A DNA stretch of 64,000 nucleotides from Pseudoxanthomonas indica (GTDB lineage Bacteria > Pseudomonadota > Gammaproteobacteria > Xanthomonadales > Xanthomonadaceae): positions 1,116,001 to 1,180,000 of the forward strand of contig NZ_FUZV01000001.1 in assembly GCF_900167565.1 (NCBI RefSeq), read 5' to 3'. A model generated the notes under the pieces. The model did not search any database. It was given only the letters and a program-made list of their open reading frames with translations, and was not told the origin of the DNA. A program made the position numbers and the translations under genes. Shown piece by piece: positions 37,766 through 46,987 of the stretch; within the stretch, counting starts at the first letter, position 1; every line of letters begins with the position of its first letter.

Positions 37766-37894
37766 GCGGGCTCCCGGCGACCAGACGGCCGCGCGATGTA
37801 AACGGAAAGGGTCGCGGATTGTAGGCGCTGGACCCTGGAGATGCAAGCCTTTCCTTGTGAATCAAGGGCTTGGACTACCGGCCAGCTCGCGGGG

Positions 37895-37917
37895 TCGGGG
37901 CTGAAGCCCCTCCTGCG
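37895..37917 (-). repeat. 23-bp palindromic intergenic repeat, copy B
   Basis: Reverse-complement match, base for base, of the repeat at 262-284. It lies immediately past the gmk stop codon, between rpoZ and gmk, again in intergenic DNA next to a 3' end. The palindrome GGGGCTGAAGCCCC could form a hairpin in the transcript. Confidence 0.7.
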
Positions 37918-37919
37918 GC

Positions 37920-38540
37920 CTATTCCGCCAGCAATGCCCGGATCAGGTCGCCGTGCCGTTGTTCCTGGGCCTCGCGGCGCAGGCGGCTGGCGGTGAAGAT
38001 GGCATGCATCTGCGCGCAGGCGGTCTCGAAGACGTCGTTGACGATGACGTAGTCGAACTCGCCGTAGTGGGACATTTCCTCCTGCGCCGCCGCCAAGCGC
38101 AGCTGGATCACCTCTTCGCTGTCCTGGCCGCGCGCGTGCATGCGCTGCTCCAGGGCGTCGCGCGAAGGCGGCAGGATGAACACGCTGACCGCGTCCGGCA
38201 CCTTCTCGCGCACCTGGCGCGCGCCTTGCCAGTCGATTTCCAGCAGCACGTCCTTGCCGGCGCTGAGCTGGGGTTCCACCGACTGGCGGGCGGTGCCCTT
38301 CCAGTCGCCATGGACCAGCGCGTACTCGAAGAAATCCCCGGCCTTGATCATGGCCTTGAATTCATCGGCGGCAATGAAGTGGTAGTGCTGTGCATGCCGC
38401 TCACCCGGGCGCGGCGCGCGCGAGGTGAAGGAAATCGACAGGGCGATTTCCTCGTCACGCGCCAGCACCGCATTGACGATGCTGCTTTTGCCTGCGCCCG
38501 ACGGCGCGGCGACGATATAGAGAGTGCCCCGGCGGCTCAT
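37920..38540 (-). CDS. gmk: Guanylate kinase
   Basis: 206 residues from ATG 38540 ([20 protein letters not shown]). Converts GMP to GDP using ATP. P-loop APSGAGKSS at about 12-20; GMP-binding SFTSRAPRPGERHAQHYHFI (R-x-x-R-x-G-E) and LEIDWQGARQVREKVPDAVSVFILPPS are present, and the lid R residues follow. The usual length. Its start overlaps the yicC stop (ATGA), so the two are translationally coupled, an arrangement also seen in E. coli neighbours. Confidence 0.97.
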   Translation of the reverse strand: MSRRGTLYIVAAPSGAGKSSIVNAVLARDEEIALSISFTSRAPRPGERHAQHYHFIAADEFKAMIKAGDFFEYALVHGDWKGTARQSVEPQLSAGKDVLLEIDWQGARQVREKVPDAVSVFILPPSRDALEQRMHARGQDSEEVIQLRLAAAQEEMSHYGEFDYVIVNDVFETACAQMHAIFTASRLRREAQEQRHGDLIRALLAE

Positions 38541-39397
38541 TCGATGTTCTGCACTTGTTCGCGAATCTGGTCGATCAGCACTTTCAGTTCCACCGCCAGG
38601 TTGGTGGTGCGGGTATCCACCGACTTGGAGCCCAGGGTGTTGGCTTCGCGGTTGAATTCCTGCAGCAGGAAATCCAGCCGGCGCCCGACCGGTTCGGTCT
38701 GCTTGAACACGCGGCGGATTTCCTTGATGTGGCTGTCCAGGCGATCCAGTTCCTCGTCCACGTCCAGCTTCTGCAGCCACAGCACCAGTTCCTGTTCCAG
38801 CCGGCCGGGATCGCCGGGCTGGCTCAGGTCGGCCAGGCGTGCTTCCAGCTTCTGCCGCTGGCCGGCGCGAATCAGCGGAATCAACTCGCGCACCTCGGCT
38901 GCGCGCGCGGCGATGCCATCCACCCGCTCCTGGATGGCGGCGGCCAGCTTCTGGCCTTCGCGTTCACGCGAGGACAGGAATTGCTCCACCAGCGTGTCGA
39001 CCAGGGCCAGGGCTTCGGTCTGCAGGACCGCCGGATCACCCAGGCGGCTCTGCAATACGCCGGGAAACTGCAGCAGCTCGCCCAGATCGGTGCGCAGCCC
39101 CGGGAAACGCCCGCCCAGGTCCGCCGCCAGGCCAGCCAGCTGATCCACCAGCCCGGCATTGACCTGCAGATGGCCACTACCCTCGGGCGCGCGCAGGCGC
39201 AGGGTGAAATCGAGCTTGCCGCGCGATACGCGCGCGCTGATCCGCTCGCGCAGTGCCGGTTCCAGTCCGCGCAGCTCCTCGGGCAGACGCACGCCCAACT
39301 CCAGGAAGCGGTGGTTGACCGCGCGCAGTTCGCCGTTGAGCGTGCCGGCGTCGGTGGCGCGTTCAACCGTCGCAAAGGCGGTCATGCTGCGGATCAT
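38537..39397 (-). CDS. yicC: YicC/YloC family endoribonuclease
   Basis: 286 residues from ATG 39397 ([15 protein letters not shown]), the conserved start; 25 upstream codons are dropped. Family landmarks: [20 protein letters not shown] at the N-terminus, a coiled middle ([18 protein letters not shown]), [19 protein letters not shown] and the C-terminal [24 protein letters not shown]. YicC members are reported as endoribonucleases acting on small RNAs in E. coli; that is family knowledge. It diverges from rph, another RNase gene, and couples to gmk. Confidence 0.94.
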   Translation of the reverse strand: MIRSMTAFATVERATDAGTLNGELRAVNHRFLELGVRLPEELRGLEPALRERISARVSRGKLDFTLRLRAPEGSGHLQVNAGLVDQLAGLAADLGGRFPGLRTDLGELLQFPGVLQSRLGDPAVLQTEALALVDTLVEQFLSSREREGQKLAAAIQERVDGIAARAAEVRELIPLIRAGQRQKLEARLADLSQPGDPGRLEQELVLWLQKLDVDEELDRLDSHIKEIRRVFKQTEPVGRRLDFLLQEFNREANTLGSKSVDTRTTNLAVELKVLIDQIREQVQNIE

Positions 39398-39470
39398 GGG
39401 TGGTCCGGGCGGGAAGTGGGAAGGCGCGAATGGTACCCTAGCGCGCCGCGAACCAGCGCACGAATCCCGC

Positions 39471-40211
39471 ATGAGCCAGACCCCCGTCGTTTCACCGCGT
39501 CCCAGCGGCCGTCTCCCCGATCAGATGCGCCCGGTGCGGATTGAGCGCGCCTTCACCCGCCATGCGGAAGGCTCGGTGCTGATCTGTTTCGGCGAGACGC
39601 GCGTGCTGTGCACGGCCAGCGTGGACAACAAGGTGCCGGCCTTCCTGCGCGGCAAGGGCGAAGGCTGGGTCACCGCCGAATACGGCATGCTGCCTCGATC
39701 CACCCACACGCGCAGCGATCGCGAAGCCGCGCGCGGCAAGCAGGGTGGCCGCACCCTGGAGATCCAGCGCCTGATTGGCCGCGCCCTGCGCGCCTGCGTG
39801 GATCGTTCGGCGCTGGGCGAACGCACCATCACCCTGGATTGCGATGTGCTGCAGGCCGATGGCGGCACCCGCACCGCCGCGATCACCGGCGCCTATGTAG
39901 CCCTGGTGGATGCGGTGAACTGGCTGCGCCAGCGCGGCGAAATCAAGCGCGAGGTGGTGGTGGGCGCGGTCGCCGCGGTCTCCGCCGGCATCTACCGCGG
40001 CCAGCCCGTGCTGGATCTGGACTACGCCGAAGACAGCGATTGCGATACCGACATGAACATCGTGATGAACGATGGCGGCGGCTTCATCGAACTGCAGGGC
40101 ACCGCCGAAGGCCATGCGTTCCGCCGCGACGAGCTGGATGCCCTGCTGGCGCTGGGCGAGAAGGGCGCGCGCGAACTGTTTGCCGCGCAGAACGAGGCGC
40201 TGGGTCGCTGA
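39471..40211 (+). CDS. rph: Ribonuclease PH
   Basis: 246 residues from ATG 39471. Phosphorolytic 3'-5' exoribonuclease that trims tRNA 3' ends. It has [29 protein letters not shown] (shortened), the phosphate-binding [33 protein letters not shown] (shortened) and [15 protein letters not shown]. The C-terminal part (NEALGR) is complete, unlike the frame-shifted E. coli K-12 allele. Divergent from yicC with about 73 bases between the starts. Confidence 0.97.
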   Translation: MSQTPVVSPRPSGRLPDQMRPVRIERAFTRHAEGSVLICFGETRVLCTASVDNKVPAFLRGKGEGWVTAEYGMLPRSTHTRSDREAARGKQGGRTLEIQRLIGRALRACVDRSALGERTITLDCDVLQADGGTRTAAITGAYVALVDAVNWLRQRGEIKREVVVGAVAAVSAGIYRGQPVLDLDYAEDSDCDTDMNIVMNDGGGFIELQGTAEGHAFRRDELDALLALGEKGARELFAAQNEALGR

Positions 40212-40217
40212 GCCAGC

Positions 40218-40610
40218 ATGTCGCAGACGCTCGCCCTGATTACCGTGCTGGTGGACGATTACGATCGCGCCATCGCCCACTACACCGGCGCGCTGGGCTT
40301 CGAGTTGCGTGAAGACACCGACCTGGGCAACGGCAAGCGCTGGGTGCGCGTGGCGCCTCCGGGTTCGCGCGAGACCGGCCTGCTGCTGGCGCAGGCCAGC
40401 GATGCGGCGCAGAGGGCACGCATCGGCGACCAGACCGGAGGCCGGGTCGGCTTCTTCCTGCATACCGACGATTTCGCCCGCGACCATGCGCGCATGGTCG
40501 CGGCCGGGGTGGAGTTCCTGGAAGCCCCGCGCCACGAAAGCTACGCCACCGTCGCGGTATTCCGCGATGCCTACGGCAACCGCTGGGACCTGCTGCAACC
40601 CGCGTCCTGA
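40218..40610 (+). CDS. VOC family protein
   Basis: 130 residues, 6 bases behind rph. Glyoxalase/bleomycin-resistance fold with [21 protein letters not shown] at the N-terminus and [20 protein letters not shown] at the end; [19 protein letters not shown] and [20 protein letters not shown] fit the two-module pattern. The substrate is unknown. Operon order rph-VOC-rdgB-hemW suggests co-expression rather than a shared pathway. Confidence 0.88.
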   Translation: MSQTLALITVLVDDYDRAIAHYTGALGFELREDTDLGNGKRWVRVAPPGSRETGLLLAQASDAAQRARIGDQTGGRVGFFLHTDDFARDHARMVAAGVEFLEAPRHESYATVAVFRDAYGNRWDLLQPAS

Positions 40611-40636
40611 CCTCCCCTGACTGGAGCTCCCCCGCC

Positions 40637-41230
40637 TTGAAACTGGTCCTGGCTTCCTCCAACGCCGGCAAGCTTGAAGAACTGCGCGAACTGCTGGCCG
40701 ATACCGGCATCGAGCTGATCGCGCAGAGCGACCTGGGCGTGGACGACGCCGAGGAAACCGGCGCGACCTTTGTCGAAAACGCCATCATCAAGGCGCGCCA
40801 CGCCGCACGCCTGACCGGCCTGCCGGCGCTGGCCGACGACTCGGGCATCTGCGTGGATGCGCTCGACGGCGCGCCCGGGCTGTATTCGGCGCGCTACGCC
40901 GGCGAGCATGGCAATGCCAGCCGCAACATCGACAAACTGCTGGAAGCCTTGCGCGAAGTACCCGACGCACAACGCGGCGCGCATTTCTATTGCGTGCTGG
41001 TGCTGCTCCACCATGCCGGCGATCCGCAGCCGCTGATTGTCGAAGGACAATGGCAGGGCCGCATCCTGCACGCGCGCCAGGGCCAGGGTGGCCATGGCTA
41101 CGATCCGGTGTTCCTGGATCCCGTGCATGGCCAGTCCGCCGCCGAAATGCCGCTGCCGCTCAAGAATGGCCTGAGCCATCGCGGCCAGGCGCTGGCCGCG
41201 CTCAAGCAGCGGCTGGCTGCGCGCGCCTGA
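40637..41230 (+). CDS. rdgB: XTP/dITP diphosphatase (Ham1/RdgB)
   Basis: 197 residues from a TTG at 40637 ([20 protein letters not shown]); the family starts exactly here, and GGAG lies ten bases upstream. The enzyme hydrolyses non-canonical purine nucleoside triphosphates (ITP, dITP, XTP), keeping them out of DNA. Motifs: SSNAGK (triphosphate binding), [35 protein letters not shown] (here GGHGYDPVF), and the terminal [11 protein letters not shown]. Part of the rph-VOC-rdgB-hemW run. Confidence 0.96.
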   Translation: MKLVLASSNAGKLEELRELLADTGIELIAQSDLGVDDAEETGATFVENAIIKARHAARLTGLPALADDSGICVDALDGAPGLYSARYAGEHGNASRNIDKLLEALREVPDAQRGAHFYCVLVLLHHAGDPQPLIVEGQWQGRILHARQGQGGHGYDPVFLDPVHGQSAAEMPLPLKNGLSHRGQALAALKQRLAARA

Positions 41231-41246
41231 TCGACACCGCCGCCGC

Positions 41247-42401
41247 ATGCTGATCCCACCGCCCCTGTCGCTGTACGTGCACCTGCCGTGGTGCGTGCGC
41301 AAATGTCCCTACTGCGACTTCAACTCGCACCAGGGCAAAGGCGCGCTGCCGTTCGAGGACTACATCGACGCGCTGATCCGCGATCTGGATCAGGACTTGC
41401 CGCTGGTGTGGGGCCGCACGGTGCATTCGGTGTTCTTTGGCGGCGGCACGCCCAGCCTGTTTCCGCCGGAAGCCATCGATCGCTTCCTGCAGGCGGCAGC
41501 CGCGCGTCTGCGCTTCGCGCCGGGCCTGGAAGTGACGCTGGAAACCAATCCCGGCACCGCCGAACACGGCCGCTTCGATCGCTATCTGGCGGCCGGCGTC
41601 AATCGCATCAGCTTCGGCATCCAGAGCTTCGACGATGGCTGCCTGCAGCGGCTGGGCCGCATCCACGACAGCCGCGAGGCCGAGGCGGCGGTGAAGCTGG
41701 CGCAGGACGCCGGCTTCGACAATTTCAATCTGGATCTGATGTACGCCCTGCCCGGCCAGACCCTGGCCATGGCCGAGCATGATCTGGAGCGCGCCTTTGC
41801 CTTGCAGCCGGCGCACGTCTCGCATTACCAGCTGACCCTGGAGCCCAACACGATCTTCTTCTCGCGCCCGCCCAAGGGCCTGCCGGACGACGATCACGCC
41901 TGGGACATGCAGGCGCACTGCCAGGCGTTGCTGGCGGCAGCGGGCTTTGATCACTATGAAGTCAGCGCCTATGCGCGGCCGGGCCGGCAATGTGCGCACA
42001 ACCTCAACTACTGGCGCTTTGGCGATTATCTGGGCATAGGCGCCGGCGCGCACGGCAAGATCAGCCTGGGCGCCGACCAGTCGATCCAGCGGCGCTGGAA
42101 GATCAAGCATCCCACCCGTTACCTGGAAACGGCCGGCACGGTCGAAGCCATCGGCGGCGACGAGTCCATCGCGCCCGCGCAGCGTCCGTTCGAATACATG
42201 TTGAATACCCTGCGCCTGCGCGAAGGTTTCCGCCTGATCGACTTCAGCGCGCGCACCGGGCTGGCGGCCGACGCCATTGCCATGCCACTGCGCGAGGCAG
42301 AGGCGAAAGGCTGGCTACACCTGGCTGCCGATGGCCAGGTGATACCGACCGAACTGGGTCGCCGCTTCACCAACGACGTGATCGAACTGTTTCTGGCCTG
42401 A
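41247..42401 (+). CDS. hemW: Radical SAM heme chaperone HemW
   Basis: 384 residues from ATG 41247. HemW-type radical SAM protein: the [4Fe-4S] motif C16-x3-C20-x2-C23 (PWCVRKCPYCDF), the GGGTPSLF SAM-binding glycines, then ETNPGTAEHGRFDRYLAAGVNRISFGIQSF (shortened). It has the HNLNYWRFGDYLGIGAGAHG segment and a HemW-type C-terminal domain. It inserts heme into respiratory enzymes and should not be confused with HemN: the extra N-terminal Cys of oxygen-independent coproporphyrinogen oxidase is absent. Last gene of the rph unit. Confidence 0.95.
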   Translation: MLIPPPLSLYVHLPWCVRKCPYCDFNSHQGKGALPFEDYIDALIRDLDQDLPLVWGRTVHSVFFGGGTPSLFPPEAIDRFLQAAAARLRFAPGLEVTLETNPGTAEHGRFDRYLAAGVNRISFGIQSFDDGCLQRLGRIHDSREAEAAVKLAQDAGFDNFNLDLMYALPGQTLAMAEHDLERAFALQPAHVSHYQLTLEPNTIFFSRPPKGLPDDDHAWDMQAHCQALLAAAGFDHYEVSAYARPGRQCAHNLNYWRFGDYLGIGAGAHGKISLGADQSIQRRWKIKHPTRYLETAGTVEAIGGDESIAPAQRPFEYMLNTLRLREGFRLIDFSARTGLAADAIAMPLREAEAKGWLHLAADGQVIPTELGRRFTNDVIELFLA

Positions 42402-42481
42402 ACCTTGCATCGCAACACAAAACGCCTTTCGTCCCCCGGGCTCACCCGTCCACGACAAGGCGCCGACTAAGCTTCGCGAAA

Positions 42482-42490
42482 TGTGATAAT
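42482..42490 (+). promoter_or_regulatory. Candidate extended -10 promoter upstream of the DUF1631 gene
   Basis: TGTGATAAT is an extended -10-type element (TGn plus GATAAT), about 28 bases before the GTG start and followed by the ribosome-binding site GGGGAG at 42501. No convincing -35 hexamer is visible. It would give a very short leader. Confidence 0.35.
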
Positions 42491-42517
42491 GGTCCCCAAA
42501 GGGGAGATCCACCGCAC

Positions 42518-44926
42518 GTGACCGCACCGACACCGCCCTTGTCCGCAACCCCGGCGACCATCGCGAGCGCCGCGCTGCCGCCGCGCGTGCGCCGAATCCT
42601 GCGCAGCTTCTTCGAGCACATCGCCACCGACGTGGTGCAGTCCTTGAATGCGATGCTGCCCGAGTACGAGCAGGCCTTGTTCAAACAGGCCGAGCAGGCG
42701 CGCAACAACAACCGGCAGGCGGAATTCTTCAGCAACCTGCATTCGTTCCAGCGCAACCGCGGCGAATTCGTCCCGCATTTCATCTTTGCGCTGGAATCGG
42801 AACTGGCCAGCGTGCGTACCCCGCCCGGCGAATCATCGGCGCCGGTGAGCAAAGTCGAGTTCCGCACGCTGACCCTGGTCGAAGACGATGTGATGGACGA
42901 GGAAATCGTGCTGCGCGACATTGCGCGCCGGCATGAAATCCGCGCCGCCCACGCGCTGCTTCTGCTCGGCCAGCGCTTCGGTGCGCTGGGCGGTGCGCCC
43001 GCCTTCGACAACGAGCGCCTGCCGATCGGTCCGCAGGCACTGTGCCGCATGCTCAAGCAGGCCGGCGCGACCCTCGAGCTGGAACTGGAAGAACGGCTGC
43101 TGCTGTATCGCACCTTCGATCACAAGGTGATGGGCAACTATCACGAGTGGGCCGAAACCCTCAATCAATACCTCTCGCGCGAAGGCGTGCTGCCCGGCCT
43201 GGTCTACACGCCGCGACGCGTGCGCTCGGTGGATACGCCCGGCACTTCGCCGCGCGCCGGCACCCGGCCGGAAGGGCAGACCGCGGCCGAGCGACCGCTC
43301 ACTGCCTGGCGCGGGCCGTCCACGCCGTCGGCCTGGACGGTGCCGGATCTGAAGGATTTGCCCAAGCCGCCGCCGTTGCCGGATGCGCCCGGCGGTGCCG
43401 CTGCCGCCAGCGGGGAAGCTGCGCCCACCGCGCCTGCGACCACCGGCGAAGACGGGCAACCCAATTTCGAGGGCCTGCAGCAATTGCTGGCTGCACGCCG
43501 CAAGGCGATGGCGCGCTTCAGCGGCCCGGCCGCGGCGCGGCTGGGCGAAGCCGGCGCGATTGCGACGGCGAGCAAGCCGGGCGCGGTGGAAATGCCGCGC
43601 AAGCTGGTGCCCACCGCCGACGTGCTGTCCAGCCTGGACGCGCTGCAGGCCGCGCCGGCGCAACCGCGCGGCAAGGATCAACCGCGCCGCAACCTGAAAG
43701 ACATCCAGCAGGCCCTGCTGTCGCGCGCCCGCCAGCAACATGGCGCGCAGGCCACATTGGCCAGTCCCGACGCCGACACCTTCGAACTGCTCGGCCTGCT
43801 CTACACCGAGATGGAACGCGAAGTGCGCGCCGACGCACCGGCCTCGGATCTGCTGGGTCGCCTGCAGGTGCCGCTGGTGCAGGCGGCGTTGCGGGATCGC
43901 CAGTTCTTCCTGCGTCCGCAGCATCCGGCACGCGAACTGCTCAATGCGGTGGCCGAATCCGGCGCCACCTGGCAGAGCGAAGACGATCTGGACCCGCAGC
44001 TGCTGCATCACCTGCACCAGGCCGTGGAGTTCGTGGTCAAGCACTACCACGGCGACGAAGCCGTGTTCGAACAAGCCAACCAGGACGTGCAGCGGCACCT
44101 GCAGGCGGCGGCCCGCAAGGCCGAACTGGCTGAACGTCGCCAGGTGGAAGCCGCGCGCGGCAAGGAACGCCTGGAGATCGCCAAACAGCGCGCCAACGAA
44201 ACCATCGAGAGCGCGCTGGCCGAAGCACAGCCGCCGCGATTCGTGCAGGCGCTGCTCAACCAGGCCTGGGCCGACGTGCTCACCCTGACCCAGTTGCGCC
44301 AGGGCGAGAAGTCCGACGAATGGGCCGAGCATCTGCAGACCACCTTGCAGATTGTCGCGGCGACCACCGGCGATGCCGGCGCGCAGAAGGATGCGCAGCT
44401 GCCGGCCAAGATCGAGAAGGCGCTGCAGCAGGTCGGCTACCACGAGGACGAAGCGCAGGCGATCGCCAAGCGCCTGTCCAGCGCCGACGTCGACGACGAT
44501 GCCGGCTCCAAGACCGAGCTGACCGCACGCCTGAAGGCGCGCGCGCGGCTGGGCGAGCAGAACCTGGTCAAACGCAAGCCGGCCGCGCCGCGCACGCCGA
44601 AGGAACAGGAATGCTACGACTACCTGCGCTCGCTGCCGTTCGGCACCTGGTTCGAGTTCGTCCTCAACCAGCAGGGCGATGTGCAACGCCAGCGCCTGTC
44701 GTGGTTCAGTCCGGTGACCGGCAACGCCCTGTTCGTCAATCAGCGCGGCCAGCGCGTGGGTGAGCACTCGCTCGATGGCCTGGCGATGATGATGGCCAAG
44801 AACCAGGCGCACATCGTCACCGAAGACAAGGGTCGCCTGATTGATCGCGCCTGGAACGCCACCCTGCGCGCCCTGCGCAACCTGGCCGGCATGAGCAAGC
44901 CGGCCGAAGAAGGAGCCGGCGCATGA
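42518..44926 (+). CDS. DUF1631 domain protein
   Basis: 802 residues from GTG 42518 (VTAPTPPLSATPATIASA), with GGGGAG eleven bases upstream; the much longer frame runs back across the hemW 3' end and is rejected. Features: an N-terminal helical domain with RRILRSFFEHIATDVVQSLN, LEDDVMDEEI-like acidic segment (TLVEDDVMDEEIVL), a central Pro/Ala-rich disordered span (about 240-390), a helical bundle and a C-terminal block PFGTWFEFVLNQQGDVQRQR, SPVTGNALFVNQRGQRVGEH. This matches DUF1631 proteins. Function unknown; the next gene is a PilZ protein, overlapping by ATGA, hinting at a c-di-GMP link. Confidence 0.85.
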   Translation: MTAPTPPLSATPATIASAALPPRVRRILRSFFEHIATDVVQSLNAMLPEYEQALFKQAEQARNNNRQAEFFSNLHSFQRNRGEFVPHFIFALESELASVRTPPGESSAPVSKVEFRTLTLVEDDVMDEEIVLRDIARRHEIRAAHALLLLGQRFGALGGAPAFDNERLPIGPQALCRMLKQAGATLELELEERLLLYRTFDHKVMGNYHEWAETLNQYLSREGVLPGLVYTPRRVRSVDTPGTSPRAGTRPEGQTAAERPLTAWRGPSTPSAWTVPDLKDLPKPPPLPDAPGGAAAASGEAAPTAPATTGEDGQPNFEGLQQLLAARRKAMARFSGPAAARLGEAGAIATASKPGAVEMPRKLVPTADVLSSLDALQAAPAQPRGKDQPRRNLKDIQQALLSRARQQHGAQATLASPDADTFELLGLLYTEMEREVRADAPASDLLGRLQVPLVQAALRDRQFFLRPQHPARELLNAVAESGATWQSEDDLDPQLLHHLHQAVEFVVKHYHGDEAVFEQANQDVQRHLQAAARKAELAERRQVEAARGKERLEIAKQRANETIESALAEAQPPRFVQALLNQAWADVLTLTQLRQGEKSDEWAEHLQTTLQIVAATTGDAGAQKDAQLPAKIEKALQQVGYHEDEAQAIAKRLSSADVDDDAGSKTELTARLKARARLGEQNLVKRKPAAPRTPKEQECYDYLRSLPFGTWFEFVLNQQGDVQRQRLSWFSPVTGNALFVNQRGQRVGEHSLDGLAMMMAKNQAHIVTEDKGRLIDRAWNATLRALRNLAGMSKPAEEGAGA

Positions 44927-45258
44927 GCCAGGATTTCCGCCGTGCCCGCCGCCGCAGCGTGGCCGAACCGATCGGCGTGATGGACACGCTGACCGATCAA
45001 CTGATTGGCCGGCTCGGCAACGTCTCCGAATCGGGCATGTTGCTGATTGCCAGCGTGCCGGTGCAGGACGATGCGATCTACCAGCTGCGCTTCCACGTGC
45101 GTGACGCCGCTGGGCGCGAGATGCCGATTGACGTGGGCGCGCACCTGCTGTGGTCGGCGCAGGCCAACACGCCCGGCCAGACCTTTGCCGGCCTGCGTTT
45201 CCTGACCATCGAGCCGACCCCGCTGGCGACGCTGCGTCAGTGGGTCAACGCCGGCTGA
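44923..45258 (+). CDS. PilZ domain protein (c-di-GMP binding)
   Basis: 111 residues; the start overlaps the DUF1631 stop (ATGA). The c-di-GMP binding signatures are both visible: an R-x3-R run (R7-A-R-R-R11) and N33-V-S-E-S-G38, the (D/N)-x-S-x-x-G motif. The protein is one PilZ barrel with no other domain. It would report cyclic di-GMP to a partner; DUF1631 is the obvious candidate because of coupling, but this is inference. Confidence 0.88.
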   Translation: MSQDFRRARRRSVAEPIGVMDTLTDQLIGRLGNVSESGMLLIASVPVQDDAIYQLRFHVRDAAGREMPIDVGAHLLWSAQANTPGQTFAGLRFLTIEPTPLATLRQWVNAG

Positions 45259-45304
45259 GCCGGGTCCGGTAAAATGGCGTTTTCGTCCGACCGGACTTGC
45301 CGCC

Positions 45305-46645
45305 ATGACTGCTTCCGCTTCCCTCGCCACCGAGTTGGCGCCGCTCTACGCCGAGCATCTGGCGATCCTGCAGCGCCGCGCCGACGAGGCGCTGGCGCGC
45401 GGCGGCTTCGATCATCTGCTGGTGCCCAGCGGCAGCCTGCATTACCAGGTGTTTGATGATCGCGACTATGCCTACGCAGTCAATCCGCAGTTCAAGGCCT
45501 GGTTGCCGCTGACCCGCCTGCCCTACAGCTGGCTGGTGTACACGCCCGGCCAGCGGCCCAAGGTGATCTACTTCCAGCCGTTCGATTACTGGCATGTGGT
45601 GCCGGACGCGCCGGCCGGCTGGTGGGTGGATCACTTCGACATCCACATCATCCGCAAACCCGAAGAAGCGCTGGCCCTGCTGCCGACGGCCAGCGCGCGC
45701 TGCGCGATCCTGGGCGAACCGCAGAGTGCACTGGGCGCGTACACGCCGAACAATCCCGAAGCGGTGATCCAGTACCTGGAGTACCAGCGCTCGTTCAAGA
45801 CCGCCTATGAAATCCGCCTGATGCGCGAAGCCCAGCGCCTGGCCGTGCGCGGCCATCGCGCCGCCGAGGCGGCGTTCCGCCAGGGCCGCGGCGAGTTTGC
45901 TATCAACATGGCCTATTGCGCGGCGGTGGAACAGGACGCCAACGAACTGCCCTACGGCAACATCATCGCGCTCAACGAGCATGGCGCGGTGTTGCACTAC
46001 ATGGAACTGGATCGGCAAGCGCCCGCCACTTCACGCAGCTTCCTGATTGATGCCGGCGCCAGCTTTCACGGCTACGCCAGTGACATCACCCGCAGCTACG
46101 CGGCCGATGCCGGCAGCGAGTTCCAGGCGTTGATCGACGCGGTCGACGGTGTACAGCTGCAGCTGGCCCAGGCAGTGCGCGCTGGCGTGGACTACAAGCA
46201 GCTGCACATCGATGCGCACCTGCAGTTGATGGGTGTGTTGAAGGACTTCGGCGTGATCACGGTGTCGCCGGAAGCGGCATTGGCGAGCGGCGTGAGCGCG
46301 GCGTTCTTCCCGCATGGGCTGGGGCATCAGATTGGCCTGCAGGTGCATGACGTGGCGGGCTTTGCCGCCAGTGATCGCGGCGGACGCATCGAGCGCCCCG
46401 CAGGCCATCCCTATCTGCGCATGACCCGGGTGCTGGAGCCGGGCATGGTGGTGACGATCGAGCCGGGCCTGTACTTCATCGACATGCTGTTGAATGAGGT
46501 GAAGCAGAACGGTCATGGCGACAGCGTGGACTGGTCGCGCGTGGATCACTTCCGTCCTTACGGCGGTATCCGTATCGAAGACGAGGTGCTGTGCACTGAA
46601 GGTGATGCGGTCAATCTGACCCGGCCGGCGTTTGCGGAAGCCTGA
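45305..46645 (+). CDS. pepQ: Xaa-Pro dipeptidase PepQ
   Basis: 446 residues from ATG 45305. Creatinase-fold M24B enzyme that cleaves X-Pro dipeptides, cytoplasmic. The five dinuclear metal ligands are readable: D in FLIDAGASFHGYASDITRSY (two Asp), H in FPHGLGHQIGLQVHDV, E in VVTIEPGLYFI and E in GGIRIEDEVLC. The length is close to that of E. coli PepQ (443). It converges on the paralogous pepP across a repeat-filled spacer. Confidence 0.95.
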   Translation: MTASASLATELAPLYAEHLAILQRRADEALARGGFDHLLVPSGSLHYQVFDDRDYAYAVNPQFKAWLPLTRLPYSWLVYTPGQRPKVIYFQPFDYWHVVPDAPAGWWVDHFDIHIIRKPEEALALLPTASARCAILGEPQSALGAYTPNNPEAVIQYLEYQRSFKTAYEIRLMREAQRLAVRGHRAAEAAFRQGRGEFAINMAYCAAVEQDANELPYGNIIALNEHGAVLHYMELDRQAPATSRSFLIDAGASFHGYASDITRSYAADAGSEFQALIDAVDGVQLQLAQAVRAGVDYKQLHIDAHLQLMGVLKDFGVITVSPEAALASGVSAAFFPHGLGHQIGLQVHDVAGFAASDRGGRIERPAGHPYLRMTRVLEPGMVVTIEPGLYFIDMLLNEVKQNGHGDSVDWSRVDHFRPYGGIRIEDEVLCTEGDAVNLTRPAFAEA

Positions 46646-46666
46646 GCGTCAGCTGGGTGTGAGTGT

Positions 46667-46772
46667 GAGAGGGAGCAGGCCACGCGAAACAGGGCTCGGA
46701 AACGCTCCCTCATCTGAAACATGGTGGCCTAGTAGCGATCCGATCCCTGTTTCGCGTGGCCTGCTCCCTCTC
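46667..46772. repeat. 28-bp perfect inverted repeat with 50-base spacer
   Basis: The left arm (46667-46694) and right arm (46745-46772) are perfect reverse complements over 28 bases. The arms read GAGAGGGAGCAGGCCACG at the outer edge of the left one. It begins 22 bases after the pepQ stop. The arms could form a very stable hairpin with a 50-base loop. Confidence 0.85.
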
Positions 46773-46860
46773 CCCAAACAATCCGTCGCCTGATCGAAGA
46801 GCAAAGCAGAGAAGCGGGAGCGGCCGCTCCGTTGGTTGCTGGAGCTCATCGAAGGAAGCC

Positions 46861-46979
46861 AGCCCCCTTGGTAAGGGGGCGATTTGCGCCGCAGGCGCAA
46901 ATGGGGGATCGGAGGCACATAGCGGGGCCCGAAGTTTGCGTCAGCAAACTTTGGGATTTCCATGCGCAGCCTGGAAATC
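46861..46979 (+). repeat. Multi-hairpin structured intergenic repeat, copy 1
   Basis: Four successive stem-loops. H1: CCCCCTT/AAGGGGG (46863-46879). H2: ATTTGCGCC-GCA-GGCGCAAAT (46882-46902). H3: AAGTTTGC-GTCA-GCAAACTT (46932-46951). H4: GATTTCCA/TGGAAATC (46955-46979). A homologous block in reverse orientation lies at 52403-52515, and H2 differs there by two compensating base pairs. Between H2 and H3 the sequence CATAGCGGGGCCC is shared by both copies. Confidence 0.85.
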
Positions 46980-46987
46980 TGTCCGAG

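Noticed and set aside
42833..44812. 659-codon minus-strand frame opposite the DUF1631 gene
   Set aside because: The plus strand has a better start, ribosome-binding site and a coupled downstream gene; the antisense product is Arg/Gly/Leu-rich noise.
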